Virus record (IMG/VR): IMGVR_UViG_3300028384_000576 | Span: 1-20,389 of that record | DNA length: 20,389 bases | Source: a virus | Strand: one strand, 5' to 3' | In this document: in pieces, positions 7,005-13,950 of the stretch | How the letters are laid out: each line of letters opens with the position of its first letter | Numbering within the stretch: the stretch's first letter is position 1 | Translations under genes and position numbers: made by a program | Notes under the pieces: model-generated | What the model was told of the DNA's origin: nothing | Database searches by the model: none | What the model saw: only the letters and a program-made list of their open reading frames with translations

Positions 7005-7086
7005 TATTATATAAAACACTACTAAGGCTATATAAAAACACACCACAAGGCTAACTTCGAGTTTACTTTTAATTGGAGATTATTAT

Positions 7087-7323
7087 ATGGCTAGTTCGCC
7101 TACAACAGATTTAGAAAGAGAAAGTTTAGAAGCACACGTTGACTTATGCGCTCTGCGTTATGAGCAACTTGATACACGTATGACCAATCTCGAAAATAAA
7201 GTTAACGAAATCCATCAAGATATTAAAAGCGGTAACCAATCAATGACAAAAGTATTAATTGGCTCAGCCGGCACTATTGTAGCAGGACTACTTTCTACAA
7301 TCGTTGTAATTTTATTGCAATAG
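7087..7323 (+). CDS. XhlA/holin-like small membrane protein
   Basis: A 78-aa protein: polar N-terminus, a coiled-coil-like stretch (YEQLDTRMTNLENKVNEIH, about 25-43), then one C-terminal membrane segment (VLIGSAGTIVAGLLSTIVVI, about 57-76). This layout matches haemolysin XhlA-like phage proteins that anchor at the inner membrane and assist lysis. RBS TTGGAGA is 8 nt upstream of the ATG. A holin, antiholin or other membrane accessory role is possible; the family call rests on topology. Confidence 0.65.
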   Translation: MASSPTTDLERESLEAHVDLCALRYEQLDTRMTNLENKVNEIHQDIKSGNQSMTKVLIGSAGTIVAGLLSTIVVILLQ

Positions 7324-7335
7324 ACCTTCACTCAC

Positions 7336-7343
7336 GATAAATA
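7336..7343 (+). promoter_or_regulatory. Late promoter GATAAATA close to ATG
   Basis: GATAAATA ends 5 nt before the ATG at 7349, with no Shine-Dalgarno between. This is the same geometry as at 6594/6606 and 301/314. Confidence 0.55.
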
Positions 7344-7348
7344 ACTAT

Positions 7349-7639
7349 ATGTTAATACGTGAGTTTTTTAATGACCAAATAGATGAGAAGCAAGTCTGGG
7401 CACGTTCTGGTAAGAAAGTTGTGCGCAAGTATCGTTGTGTCGGTGGTAGACGCAATGGTAGAGTAGTTGCTAAGATGCAACAGTGTTTTGCAGCACCAGA
7501 TCTGAAAAAGTCTAAAAGGTTAAAAGTTATGAAGGCAAGACTAGGTCCTAGACTTGCAAAGAAAACAAAAAGAACTAAAAGAGTTAATCCTGCAAGTCGC
7601 AGGGTTCAACAAATGAACAAAGCAGCGAGACGTAAGTAA
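7349..7639 (+). CDS. Highly basic protein, tandem paralogue A
   Basis: A 96-aa protein extremely rich in Lys and Arg, with the core VRKYRCVGGRRNGRVVAKMQQC followed by a basic tail (KKTKRTKRVNPASRRVQ). It shares this core layout (KYRC..G.R.GRV.A....C..P) with the gene immediately downstream, so the two are paralogues. The two spaced Cys may bind metal or each other. Such charge suggests a nucleic-acid-binding protein, perhaps an internal head protein condensing DNA. The MLIREF start resembles T4 capsid-targeting N-termini (inference). A late promoter lies only 5 nt upstream. Confidence 0.75.
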   Translation: MLIREFFNDQIDEKQVWARSGKKVVRKYRCVGGRRNGRVVAKMQQCFAAPDLKKSKRLKVMKARLGPRLAKKTKRTKRVNPASRRVQQMNKAARRK

Positions 7640-7969
7640 ATGTTTTTACGAGAGCTTACTATAGACGAAGCCACTCAAGTATGGTCTAAAGGCAAGAGCG
7701 GCGGCAGTGTAAGAAAATATCGTTGTACTAGTGGTGCAAGAAAAGGCAGAGTAATGGCTTCGCCTGCTTCATGTAATAAACCATTAAATGTTCATAAAAG
7801 TGCCGGTTTGAAAAAAACTAGACAAAAGAAAAAACAAGCAATGGCTTATAGATCCGGAATAACAAAAAGATCAAATCCCGGAGCAATTAGAACAGCAAAA
7901 TTAAATAAGAGTGCTGCTAAAGTTAGACCAAGAAAATCAAGTAGTAAACGCTCAAGGAGAATGAAATGA
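7640..7969 (+). CDS. Highly basic protein, tandem paralogue B
   Basis: A 109-aa protein beginning directly after the stop of paralogue A. It repeats the motif VRKYRCTSGARKGRVMAS with a second Cys in ASCNKP, then KRSNPGAIRTAKLNKSA, which aligns with KRVNPASRRVQQMNKAA in paralogue A. The tail is almost pure Lys/Arg/Ser (SSSKRSRRMK). The N-terminus MFLRELTIDEATQ contains I-D-E-A, matching the T4 gp21 protease consensus (L/I-x-E before A/G). Likely a DNA-binding late protein; function inferred from composition. Its stop overlaps the next ATG (ATGA). Confidence 0.75.
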   Translation: MFLRELTIDEATQVWSKGKSGGSVRKYRCTSGARKGRVMASPASCNKPLNVHKSAGLKKTRQKKKQAMAYRSGITKRSNPGAIRTAKLNKSAAKVRPRKSSSKRSRRMK

Positions 7970-8202
7970 AAATTAACGAAGTTACAGGTAAAGTCAGAAG
8001 AGTTACTGGAAACAGTGTTGAAATTGAACAAGAGCCTGGCGTTACTACAACTATCGATACCAGAAAGAATCCAAACGCATTAAATAAAGATCCTAGAACA
8101 GGTAAAGTTCAGCATCAAAATAGAAATAGTGCGCAGAACAGTCCAAATAAAGCAAGACAAACAATCAGACCCGGTGACGAGGTACAATCCGATGAGGATT
8201 GA
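7966..8202 (+). CDS. Small hypothetical protein
   Basis: A 78-aa protein starting at ATG 7966, behind AAGGAGA and overlapping the previous stop. It has a short beta-type N-terminus (MKINEVTGKVRRVTGNSVEIEQ as two pieces, about 1-22), then a Gln/Asn/Pro-rich, probably disordered tail ending PGDEVQSDED. No family recognised. Confidence 0.65.
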   Translation: MKINEVTGKVRRVTGNSVEIEQEPGVTTTIDTRKNPNALNKDPRTGKVQHQNRNSAQNSPNKARQTIRPGDEVQSDED

Positions 8203-8410
8203 TGACGTACTAAAGCAGTTTACTATACAAGTTTCTAACGAAGAAAACGAAGTGTTAGAAAATATTGATAGTAGAACTCCTTTATCGTCATTTAACGAAA
8301 GAGAACAAGTCGTTATAGAGAACCTCATACGCAAGAGTTTGGTAAGTAAAATAGTTGTTGGACTTCAAACGCTGGTAGTGAGGAATGATATACAAACCCC
8401 AAATTGTTAA
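8192..8410 (+). CDS. Small hypothetical protein
   Basis: I place the start at ATG 8192 (MRIDDVLKQFTIQ), overlapping the previous gene by 11 nt; a longer frame reaches 8129 but runs over the upstream gene. The 72-aa product is acidic with helices (NEENEVLENI, REQVVIENLIRKSL). No domain recognised. Its 3' end overlaps the next gene by 26 nt. Confidence 0.6.
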   Translation: MRIDDVLKQFTIQVSNEENEVLENIDSRTPLSSFNEREQVVIENLIRKSLVSKIVVGLQTLVVRNDIQTPNC

Positions 8411-8816
8411 AGAGCTCGAGGCTCTTTTAAATAGTTCTATTGACCCTGCAATGTTTCCTTATGCAAAGGGCAATAGTATACGTGTGGGTAATTATATTGT
8501 AAGATCAAACAAAAAAGGCTATCATAAAGTATATGATCTATCCGAAAATATATTAGTTACAGAAACATTTTGTAAAACAAGTGCATTAGCCCTTGCTAAA
8601 GTTTTAGCACAAGGCAAAGGCACAAAGGACGAAGAAGATATAATTAAAAAAGATAGAGAAATAGCAAAGTATTATAATGATTGTTTATTTTATAAGCATA
8701 CTATAAAAGTAGCTAAAGATGCTACTAGACGAGAAGTTGCTGAAACAAGATACGACATTGCTAGAGAGAAAACACTCCAAGCAAAGGATCATCTAGATAA
8801 GTATATCTATTACTAA
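8385..8816 (+). CDS. Conserved hypothetical protein with helical C-terminus
   Basis: A 143-aa protein (MIYKPQIVKELEALL...). The N-terminal half has strand-like segments around a basic turn (VGNYIVRSNKKGYHKVYDL). The C-terminal half is long, charged helix (EDIIKKDREIAKYYNDC ... RYDIAREKTLQAKDHLDKY) that could form a coiled coil. RBS GAGGA precedes the ATG. I recall relatives in cyanophages without known function. Confidence 0.72.
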   Translation: MIYKPQIVKELEALLNSSIDPAMFPYAKGNSIRVGNYIVRSNKKGYHKVYDLSENILVTETFCKTSALALAKVLAQGKGTKDEEDIIKKDREIAKYYNDCLFYKHTIKVAKDATRREVAETRYDIAREKTLQAKDHLDKYIYY

Positions 8817-8819
8817 GAT

Positions 8820-8827
8820 GATAAATA
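8820..8827 (+). promoter_or_regulatory. Late promoter GATAAATA
   Basis: GATAAATA is 34 nt before the ATG at 8862, with AGGAAGAG as RBS between them. Confidence 0.6.
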
Positions 8828-8861
8828 ACTATAACAAAGAAATTCATAGGAAGAGTTACAA

Positions 8862-9830
8862 ATGAATATTAGAGAAATTTCGAAACCAGTTACCGCTAAA
8901 GGACTAAACGAAAGCCTAGCGAAACGTTTTGGCTCAAAAGTAAACATTGACGCCTTTACATTAGAGCAATTAGAAGATGCTCGTAATAAAATTAGAACTA
9001 AATTATCGCAAGTAGAAACTAATGAAAGTTTCGACTCTGTTGTTAATAATGAAGGATATCAAAAATCAAAACTCTTCCTTGATGTCCTAAATGCTGCAAT
9101 TTCAGAGCGCGAAATGATTGGCGAAGCAGATGACTGTGACGAAACTTGTCCAAAGAGCTGCCCAGACTGTGGCGGCACAGGCGATCCGGAAAAGTACAAA
9201 GCATCAATGAAAGAAGCAGCAAAGCCAGACTATATTGATATTGATGGCGACGGCGACAAAAAAGAGCCTATGAAGAAAGCTGTTAAAGATAAAGAAAAGA
9301 AAAAGAAAACAGATGAATCAGTAGTTACTGAAGGCGCTGAAGACGAAGCAGAACTAGTAATGGCAGCTAAGGACATGGTTGATCGTGTTACTGGTTGGAT
9401 GGAAGACACAGCTGAAATGCAAACTGAATCAATGCTAGAACTTGCAGACGCTATCCGTGATGAAATGGGAAGCGAGAAATCAGAAGCATTTACAGCATCA
9501 ATTAAGCCAGCACTTGAAGCACTATACTCAGCAATGGAAAGCGCACGTGGCACACTAACAAGCGGCGTTGGAATGCTTACTGGCGAAGAAGCACCAATGG
9601 GCAACGACATGATGGGTACAGATATGCCAGCAGACGACATGGCAGATCCAGGAATGGAACCAATTGAAGATCCTTTAGCAGCAGATGATGGCATGGGAGC
9701 AGCACCAGCAGCAGCCGGCGGCGACGAAGAAGCAGGTCGTGCAAAGCGTGAAAGTGTAAACCGTTCAAAAAAAAAGTTAGCTGAAAAATCACGTCAGATA
9801 GGAAGAATCCTTTCAAAAAAAAAGTCCTAG
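8862..9830 (+). CDS. Acidic Cys-cluster virion-type protein (0-frame product)
   Basis: A 322-aa protein. The N-terminal 85 residues form a conserved-looking helical domain (LEQLEDARNKIRTKLSQ, about 35-51). A zinc-knuckle-like cluster follows with Cys92, Cys96, Cys100 and Cys103. Next comes an acidic loop DYIDIDGDGDKKEP (about 123-136), resembling an EF-hand/dockerin calcium loop, and a Lys-rich linker. The middle is helical with many Met/Glu, then there is an Ala/Met/Asp/Gly low-complexity stretch (about 240-295) and a basic end (SKKKS). This composition fits a head scaffold/core or other virion protein. The frame ends in A9-G-TCC-TAG; a -1 shift there would add 125 residues (next entry). Confidence 0.8.
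   Translation: MNIREISKPVTAKGLNESLAKRFGSKVNIDAFTLEQLEDARNKIRTKLSQVETNESFDSVVNNEGYQKSKLFLDVLNAAISEREMIGEADDCDETCPKSCPDCGGTGDPEKYKASMKEAAKPDYIDIDGDGDKKEPMKKAVKDKEKKKKTDESVVTEGAEDEAELVMAAKDMVDRVTGWMEDTAEMQTESMLELADAIRDEMGSEKSEAFTASIKPALEALYSAMESARGTLTSGVGMLTGEEAPMGNDMMGTDMPADDMADPGMEPIEDPLAADDGMGAAPAAAGGDEEAGRAKRESVNRSKKKLAEKSRQIGRILSKKKS
9815..9824 (+). promoter_or_regulatory. Programmed -1 frameshift site (A AAA AAG)
   Basis: A9 followed by G. In frame 0 the codons are TCA AAA AAA AAG TCC TAG, so the slippery heptamer A AAA AAG (9818-9824), as used in E. coli dnaX, sits one codon before the stop. Slipping -1 continues as GTC CTA GAG TCA CAG ... without a stop to 10201. Two small hairpins lie downstream: TCCT/AGGA (9825-9840) and AGTTC/GAACT (9859-9871). 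Polymerase slippage on A9 would have the same effect. Confidence 0.6.
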
Positions 9831-10201
9831 AGTCACAGGATGCATCTAAGTTAGTTCAAGTTCTAAGAACTGTCATTGGTGCAGCTGATTCAAAAGGTGA
9901 GACTGTTTTCCTACACTTTGAAAGACCATTACCAGATCAAATAAAATCTGGTTCAAAAAATCTCGATCTAAATAAACTTATGCAAAATGTTGGAGCAGAG
10001 CAATTTGACTTTGGCACATTTAAAGCAGCCTATGACACTGATCCTCGTGTAAAAACTATGGTGAAGAATTTTGATAAGACAGGTATTGAGCCTAAAACTA
10101 AGAATACATTAGATGACGGCGGCCCATTAGCTGAACCAGAAGGCGGCGGCGACACTGTTAATCAAATGGCAAAACGTGCAACAGACTTAGGGGACCTTTA
10201 A
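9824..10201 (+). CDS. C-terminal extension of the 8862 protein via -1 frameshift
   Basis: From 9824 the -1 frame is open for 125 residues and reads like real protein: SQDASKLVQVLRTVIGAA, then ETVFLHFERPLPDQI, a helical middle, and an acidic/Gly end (AEPEGGGDTVNQMAKRATDLGDL as two pieces). No ATG, GTG or TTG occurs before ATG 9980 (52 codons in), so translation should arrive from the upstream gene; the fusion would be 446 aa. Starting at ATG 9980 instead would give a 73-aa protein lacking the first half of the clean coding stretch. No domain recognised. The stop TAA directly precedes the next ATG. Confidence 0.65.
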   Translation, partial: VLESQDASKLVQVLRTVIGAADSKGETVFLHFERPLPDQIKSGSKNLDLNKLMQNVGAEQFDFGTFKAAYDTDPRVKTMVKNFDKTGIEPKTKNTLDDGGPLAEPEGGGDTVNQMAKRATDLGDL

Positions 10202-10837
10202 ATGAAGTTGCAGAAGCAGCAAAATGACTTCGATAGCAAACTTCAATTAACTAACCCAATCGCACAGCCACTAATTAAAACACTTTCTTTAAAAGACTTT
10301 GATAAAGACGGATACGAGGTTCCTGCACTATTAGAACGTGCATATTACGAAGCACAAGGAATCAAATTAAATTACGATATTCAATATCATGTTGCTCCTG
10401 TAAAGCCTTGGTATATAGACATTGAAGATAGTGAAAAAGGATTAGTACTCGATCATTGTATGCTATTACAAAGATTTGCCCTTGGCGGTCTTGCTTTACT
10501 ACAAGTACAAGAAGCAGTAAGCGAACGTCCTATACTACAAAAACTATTAAACATTAAACCTAAATGGGGTATTGATTTTAGTTTAGATTATGTATCTACA
10601 GACATTGTTATGGAAGTAATACACATTGAACAAGACTTTGACAATCTTGATGATGCACAAGAAGCTAAGATACAGTTAGAAAAAATTATTGAAACTACTG
10701 ATTGGCTTGAAGGTGCAAATAAACTTATAGAAAAACGCAACGAATGGGAACATCTAAGCAGCGACGATCATTCAGATTATAAAGCTCAGTTCTTTGGGTG
10801 GCATCGGGCTTTTGATAATTTAAAGGTTTTTTCTTGA
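10202..10837 (+). CDS. Conserved hypothetical protein
   Basis: A 211-aa soluble, acidic protein. Segments include SKLQLTNPIAQPLIKTLSLK near the start, a middle with HVAPVKPWYIDIED, and a helical end with NKLIEKRNEWEHL. I recognise no enzyme motif. Its ATG follows the frameshift product's stop without a gap. Its own stop (10835-10837) lies inside the -35 element of the next gene's promoter, so the operon ends here. Confidence 0.75.
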   Translation: MKLQKQQNDFDSKLQLTNPIAQPLIKTLSLKDFDKDGYEVPALLERAYYEAQGIKLNYDIQYHVAPVKPWYIDIEDSEKGLVLDHCMLLQRFALGGLALLQVQEAVSERPILQKLLNIKPKWGIDFSLDYVSTDIVMEVIHIEQDFDNLDDAQEAKIQLEKIIETTDWLEGANKLIEKRNEWEHLSSDDHSDYKAQFFGWHRAFDNLKVFS

Positions 10838-10862
10838 CTTTTAACAACTTATGTTGTATACT
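10834..10862 (+). promoter_or_regulatory. Sigma70-like early promoter (exonuclease)
   Basis: TTGACT (10834-10839), 17-nt spacer, TATACT (10857-10862). Near-consensus for host housekeeping sigma, placed about 27 nt before the TTG start at 10889. Confidence 0.85.
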
Positions 10863-10888
10863 ATATAAAATGATATAGGAAAAACGTT

Positions 10889-11569
10889 TTGAGTCTAATA
10901 TTAAACAAGTATGATTACACCCCCATCTCACGAAAACAAGTAAACGGCAAGAGGCTCTATGAGACCCCCGATGGAAATGCGGTGGCCTCTGTCACTACTA
11001 TCCTCGACGCTACCAAAGATAAGACACACCTCATTGCTTGGAAGAAGAGGGTGGGTGAGAAAAAGGCACAAGAGATTGTTACTGAAGCGGCGGGGGTTGG
11101 TACCCGTATGCACAAATACTTAGAGGATTACATTGAATTCGGTGAGTGGCCCCAACCAGGGTCTAACCCTTATGCTCAACAAGCACACGGTATGGCTGAG
11201 ATTATCAAGACCCAAGCACTTACTGATGTAGATGAGATATGGGGTTCTGAGGTAGCCCTATACATGCCCAACATGTACGCTGGTACGACTGACTTGGTAG
11301 GACAGTATAAAGGTCAGCCCTCTATCATGGACTTCAAACAAACCAACAAGCCCAAGAAGGTTGAATGGGTAGTTGACTACTTCTTGCAACTTGTAGCATA
11401 TGCAGAAGCACACAATGAAATATATGGAACAGATATTAAAGAAGGACATGTGTTTATGTGCAGTCGTGCAGGAGAATACCAACAATTTGATGTTTGGCCG
11501 CACGAATACGACGAATGGCGCAATGAATGGTATGAAAGAGTATACAAGTATTACGAACAACACGCATAA
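10889..11569 (+). CDS. PD-(D/E)XK exonuclease, RecB/Cas4-like
   Basis: A 226-aa nuclease-fold protein. Seen: GTRMHKYLEDY with His75 (RecB-family motif), Glu121 in WGSEVALY, Asp135 in GTTDLVGQY, the core D148-F-K150 (IMDFKQTN), and a downstream FLQLVAYAEA giving the QxxxY motif (Gln167...Tyr171). Together these make a RecB/Cas4-like exonuclease typical of marine phages, used in recombination or host-DNA breakdown. The start is TTG with AGGA eight bases upstream. Codons from about 10915 to 11385 are clearly GC-richer (CCC, CTC, ATC, GTC) than neighbours, then revert to phage style, so the gene looks like a recombinant mosaic. Confidence 0.85.
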   Translation: MSLILNKYDYTPISRKQVNGKRLYETPDGNAVASVTTILDATKDKTHLIAWKKRVGEKKAQEIVTEAAGVGTRMHKYLEDYIEFGEWPQPGSNPYAQQAHGMAEIIKTQALTDVDEIWGSEVALYMPNMYAGTTDLVGQYKGQPSIMDFKQTNKPKKVEWVVDYFLQLVAYAEAHNEIYGTDIKEGHVFMCSRAGEYQQFDVWPHEYDEWRNEWYERVYKYYEQHA

Positions 11570-11572
11570 ATA
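11565..11572 (+). promoter_or_regulatory. Late promoter CATAAATA
   Basis: CATAAATA spans the exonuclease stop codon and is 25 nt before the GTG start at 11598, with AGGAGA between. Confidence 0.6.
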
Positions 11573-11597
11573 CATAATAAAAGCGTAGGAGAAACAC

Positions 11598-13499
11598 GTG
11601 GCTGTTGTTCAAATATCAAAAATACAAGTCCGTAGAGGACAAGAAAATCAAGGTTCTGGATTGCCGCAACTATCCTCTGGTGAGTTTGGTTGGGCAGTAG
11701 ATACACAAAAATTATATATTGGTAACGGTAGTGTTGCAGAAGGTGCACCACAAGTTGGCAATACAAAAATTTTAACTGAACATAGTGATCTGTTTGAAGT
11801 AGCAAATGAATACATTTATAAGAACAACAGCGGCTCGGTTATTACAGGAATCGATTCAGTTAATCCTGTAAAGCGTACACTTCAAGAAAGACTAGACGAA
11901 ACAGTTACAGTACGTTCTTTCGGAGCAACTGGAGCAGAATCACAAGATGCAACTGCTCTGCTGCAGAGAGCAATCGATCAGTTATATTTGAATGCAGGCC
12001 AAGAATTAAACGAACGTAATAGAGTTACCTTACATGTACCTGCAGGTATTTACACAGTAAAAGATACTATTAGAATTCCGCCTCATGCAAACATTATAGG
12101 CGACGGCGCAGGCAAAACAATTATTAAACAAACAAACCCAGGACGTTCTGTTTTCACTACTGTCAGTGACGAAAGTCGCCCAGGTGCATATGTAACCGAC
12201 GGAGAATATGCAACACAAGCTAGAAATATTCGTGTAGAAGGATTAACACTACAAGTTGTTGACGGATCTAAAGGACTTGTTTTACAAAGTTGTAGAGATA
12301 GTTATTTTGAAAATTTAACTATTATTGGTAATTGGACCACAGGTAATATAATTGACACTGATACAAACACTACCTTCAATATTGGACTTAGCCTAAACAG
12401 CAAAAATGGTGGTGTAGAAAGTGTCCGAAACGAGTTTACTAATTGTCATATTCAAGGATTTGGATACCTAGTAGTTTCAGACTTTGATATTAATGATAAC
12501 GTATTTACAACAAGTAATTTTGGCGTTGCCGGTTACGGCGTTGCATTTGGTAAGGGAATGACCTTAGATGGAAACATTGCAAACGGTACAGCAACTGGAC
12601 CCCATAATAACATATTTTCAGATTGCGTATTTACTAACATAAGCAAAGAAGCAATTCTAGTTACAGAAGGAACTTACAACGTAAGTCGAGGTAACAAATT
12701 TATTACTTGTGGTAACGACGGCGGCGCAGATGATATACCGGTAACACCTGTTATTAATTTTGCGAAACTAGGCAACGAAAGTATAAATGATTTCTTTTCA
12801 AGAACTAAAATACTTTCTTACACGCAGGGTGCTATCCTTGCTACAAATGCAGTTATTACAGCAGGGCAACTATCTGTAACAATGGCAGACACTAGTTCAG
12901 TTAGAGTAGGACAAATATTAACAAAGACAAGCGGCACTGGTGAGTTCGGCGGCGATCCTACTACAGTACAAAGTGTTGATTCACCTACACAAATAACTGT
13001 TAACGCTGCACATGATACGAGTGGACAGATCTTTTTTGAAATTAGAAGTCCAATTATTGGATCAGTTCCGTATATTCCAGAAGTTAAAGGTCCATCAAAC
13101 TTTCAATGGGGCTTTGAGCACGAAGTAACAGTATCAGATGGTAATGCTATTACTTTGTTTAGATTGCCTCAAGTTATTAACCAATCTTTCGAAGTAGACT
13201 ATCTGATAACAAGCGAACAAGGCTGGAATGGTGTACGTTCAGGAACGTTACACATACTATGTAACAGCAGAGATGATAGTGCTAACGGTACGCCAAGTAT
13301 CTCAGTTTCGGACGATTACGACTATCAAGGCGACACAAATTATGTTGACAAACTTTATTTTGATGCTATACTAGATGATATGAATGCAGATAGTGAGAAC
13401 GAAACTATTGTAATTAGAAGCAATTCTTCAAGTATGCCTTCAAACTCAAGAAGCAATTTTAAATTTAAAGTGAAAACAAAACAAACTAGTATAACATAA
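11598..13499 (+). CDS. Tail fibre/spike protein with beta-helix domain
   Basis: A 633-aa protein starting at GTG 11598 behind TAGGAGA. The first 50 residues (ISKIQVRRGQ ... LSSGEFGWAVDTQKLYIGNG in two pieces) match the common phage fibre N-terminal module that attaches to the virion. Residues about 90-130 (VRSFGATG ... DATALLQRAIDQL) are the classic entry of the pectate-lyase_3/right-handed beta-helix fold. HVPAGIYTVKDTIRIPPHANIIGDGAGKT and many Asn/Gly/Thr-rich repeats follow to about 370. The C-terminal part is beta-rich. Likely a receptor-binding or polysaccharide-degrading tail fibre. No catalytic residues can be assigned by eye. It overlaps the next gene by one base (TAATG). Confidence 0.85.
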   Translation: MAVVQISKIQVRRGQENQGSGLPQLSSGEFGWAVDTQKLYIGNGSVAEGAPQVGNTKILTEHSDLFEVANEYIYKNNSGSVITGIDSVNPVKRTLQERLDETVTVRSFGATGAESQDATALLQRAIDQLYLNAGQELNERNRVTLHVPAGIYTVKDTIRIPPHANIIGDGAGKTIIKQTNPGRSVFTTVSDESRPGAYVTDGEYATQARNIRVEGLTLQVVDGSKGLVLQSCRDSYFENLTIIGNWTTGNIIDTDTNTTFNIGLSLNSKNGGVESVRNEFTNCHIQGFGYLVVSDFDINDNVFTTSNFGVAGYGVAFGKGMTLDGNIANGTATGPHNNIFSDCVFTNISKEAILVTEGTYNVSRGNKFITCGNDGGADDIPVTPVINFAKLGNESINDFFSRTKILSYTQGAILATNAVITAGQLSVTMADTSSVRVGQILTKTSGTGEFGGDPTTVQSVDSPTQITVNAAHDTSGQIFFEIRSPIIGSVPYIPEVKGPSNFQWGFEHEVTVSDGNAITLFRLPQVINQSFEVDYLITSEQGWNGVRSGTLHILCNSRDDSANGTPSISVSDDYDYQGDTNYVDKLYFDAILDDMNADSENETIVIRSNSSSMPSNSRSNFKFKVKTKQTSIT

Positions 13500-13927
13500 T
13501 GTTCGCAAAATCCTATGAAGAACGACTACAGTCTTGGGCGAAGTTTCGCGACTCTTTAGAAGACTCGTCTGATCCTTTAAGTAAGGTGATTCAGTTCTAT
13601 GCACAAGCACCTAGTGTTAGTATTCACACAGATCCATTTGATCAAGATGCTTGGCCAGATCCGTGGGAGTTAATATTAGAGAATCGGTACTGTGACTTTA
13701 CTCGTGTACTAGGTTACGGTTATTCTTTACAGTTAACCGAACGCTTTAAAGGGGCAACTATTGAGATACATATCTGTACAGACAATGTGTTAGGGTACAT
13801 GTACTTGTTATTTGTAGACGATTTTGTTTTAGGGTACGAAGAAAAGGCTGCTGTTAAAAAAGAAGACTTACCTGAAGATTTACACTCGCAACACATCTTC
13901 GCATTGTCTAAAGCCAATAAATATTAA
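13499..13927 (+). CDS. Conserved hypothetical protein
   Basis: A 142-aa protein, translationally coupled to the fibre gene. It has a helical N-terminus (YEERLQSWAKFRDSL), then APSVSIHTDPFDQDAWPDPWEL, a beta-rich middle (LGYGYSLQLTERFKGATIEI) and an acidic C-terminus. I recall similar small proteins near nrdA in marine myoviruses, but no function is known. Confidence 0.72.
   Translation: MFAKSYEERLQSWAKFRDSLEDSSDPLSKVIQFYAQAPSVSIHTDPFDQDAWPDPWELILENRYCDFTRVLGYGYSLQLTERFKGATIEIHICTDNVLGYMYLLFVDDFVLGYEEKAAVKKEDLPEDLHSQHIFALSKANKY
13916..13923 (+). promoter_or_regulatory. Late-type octamer AATAAATA before nrdA
   Basis: AATAAATA lies 27 nt before the nrdA ATG and overlaps the stop of the previous gene. 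A late promoter here is odd for a nucleotide-metabolism gene; it may be fortuitous. Confidence 0.35.
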
Positions 13928-13950
13928 ACATGAAATTAGGAGAGAAATAA

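Noticed and set aside
9230-9694. 154-aa minus-strand ORF opposite the acidic Cys-cluster gene
   Set aside because: It is a Ser/Ala/Ile-rich mirror of a compositionally biased gene with no RBS or motif. The sense frame has conserved-looking features.
11258-11575. 105-aa minus-strand ORF over the exonuclease C-terminus
   Set aside because: Hydrophobic antisense translation of a well-supported nuclease gene, with no RBS or promoter.
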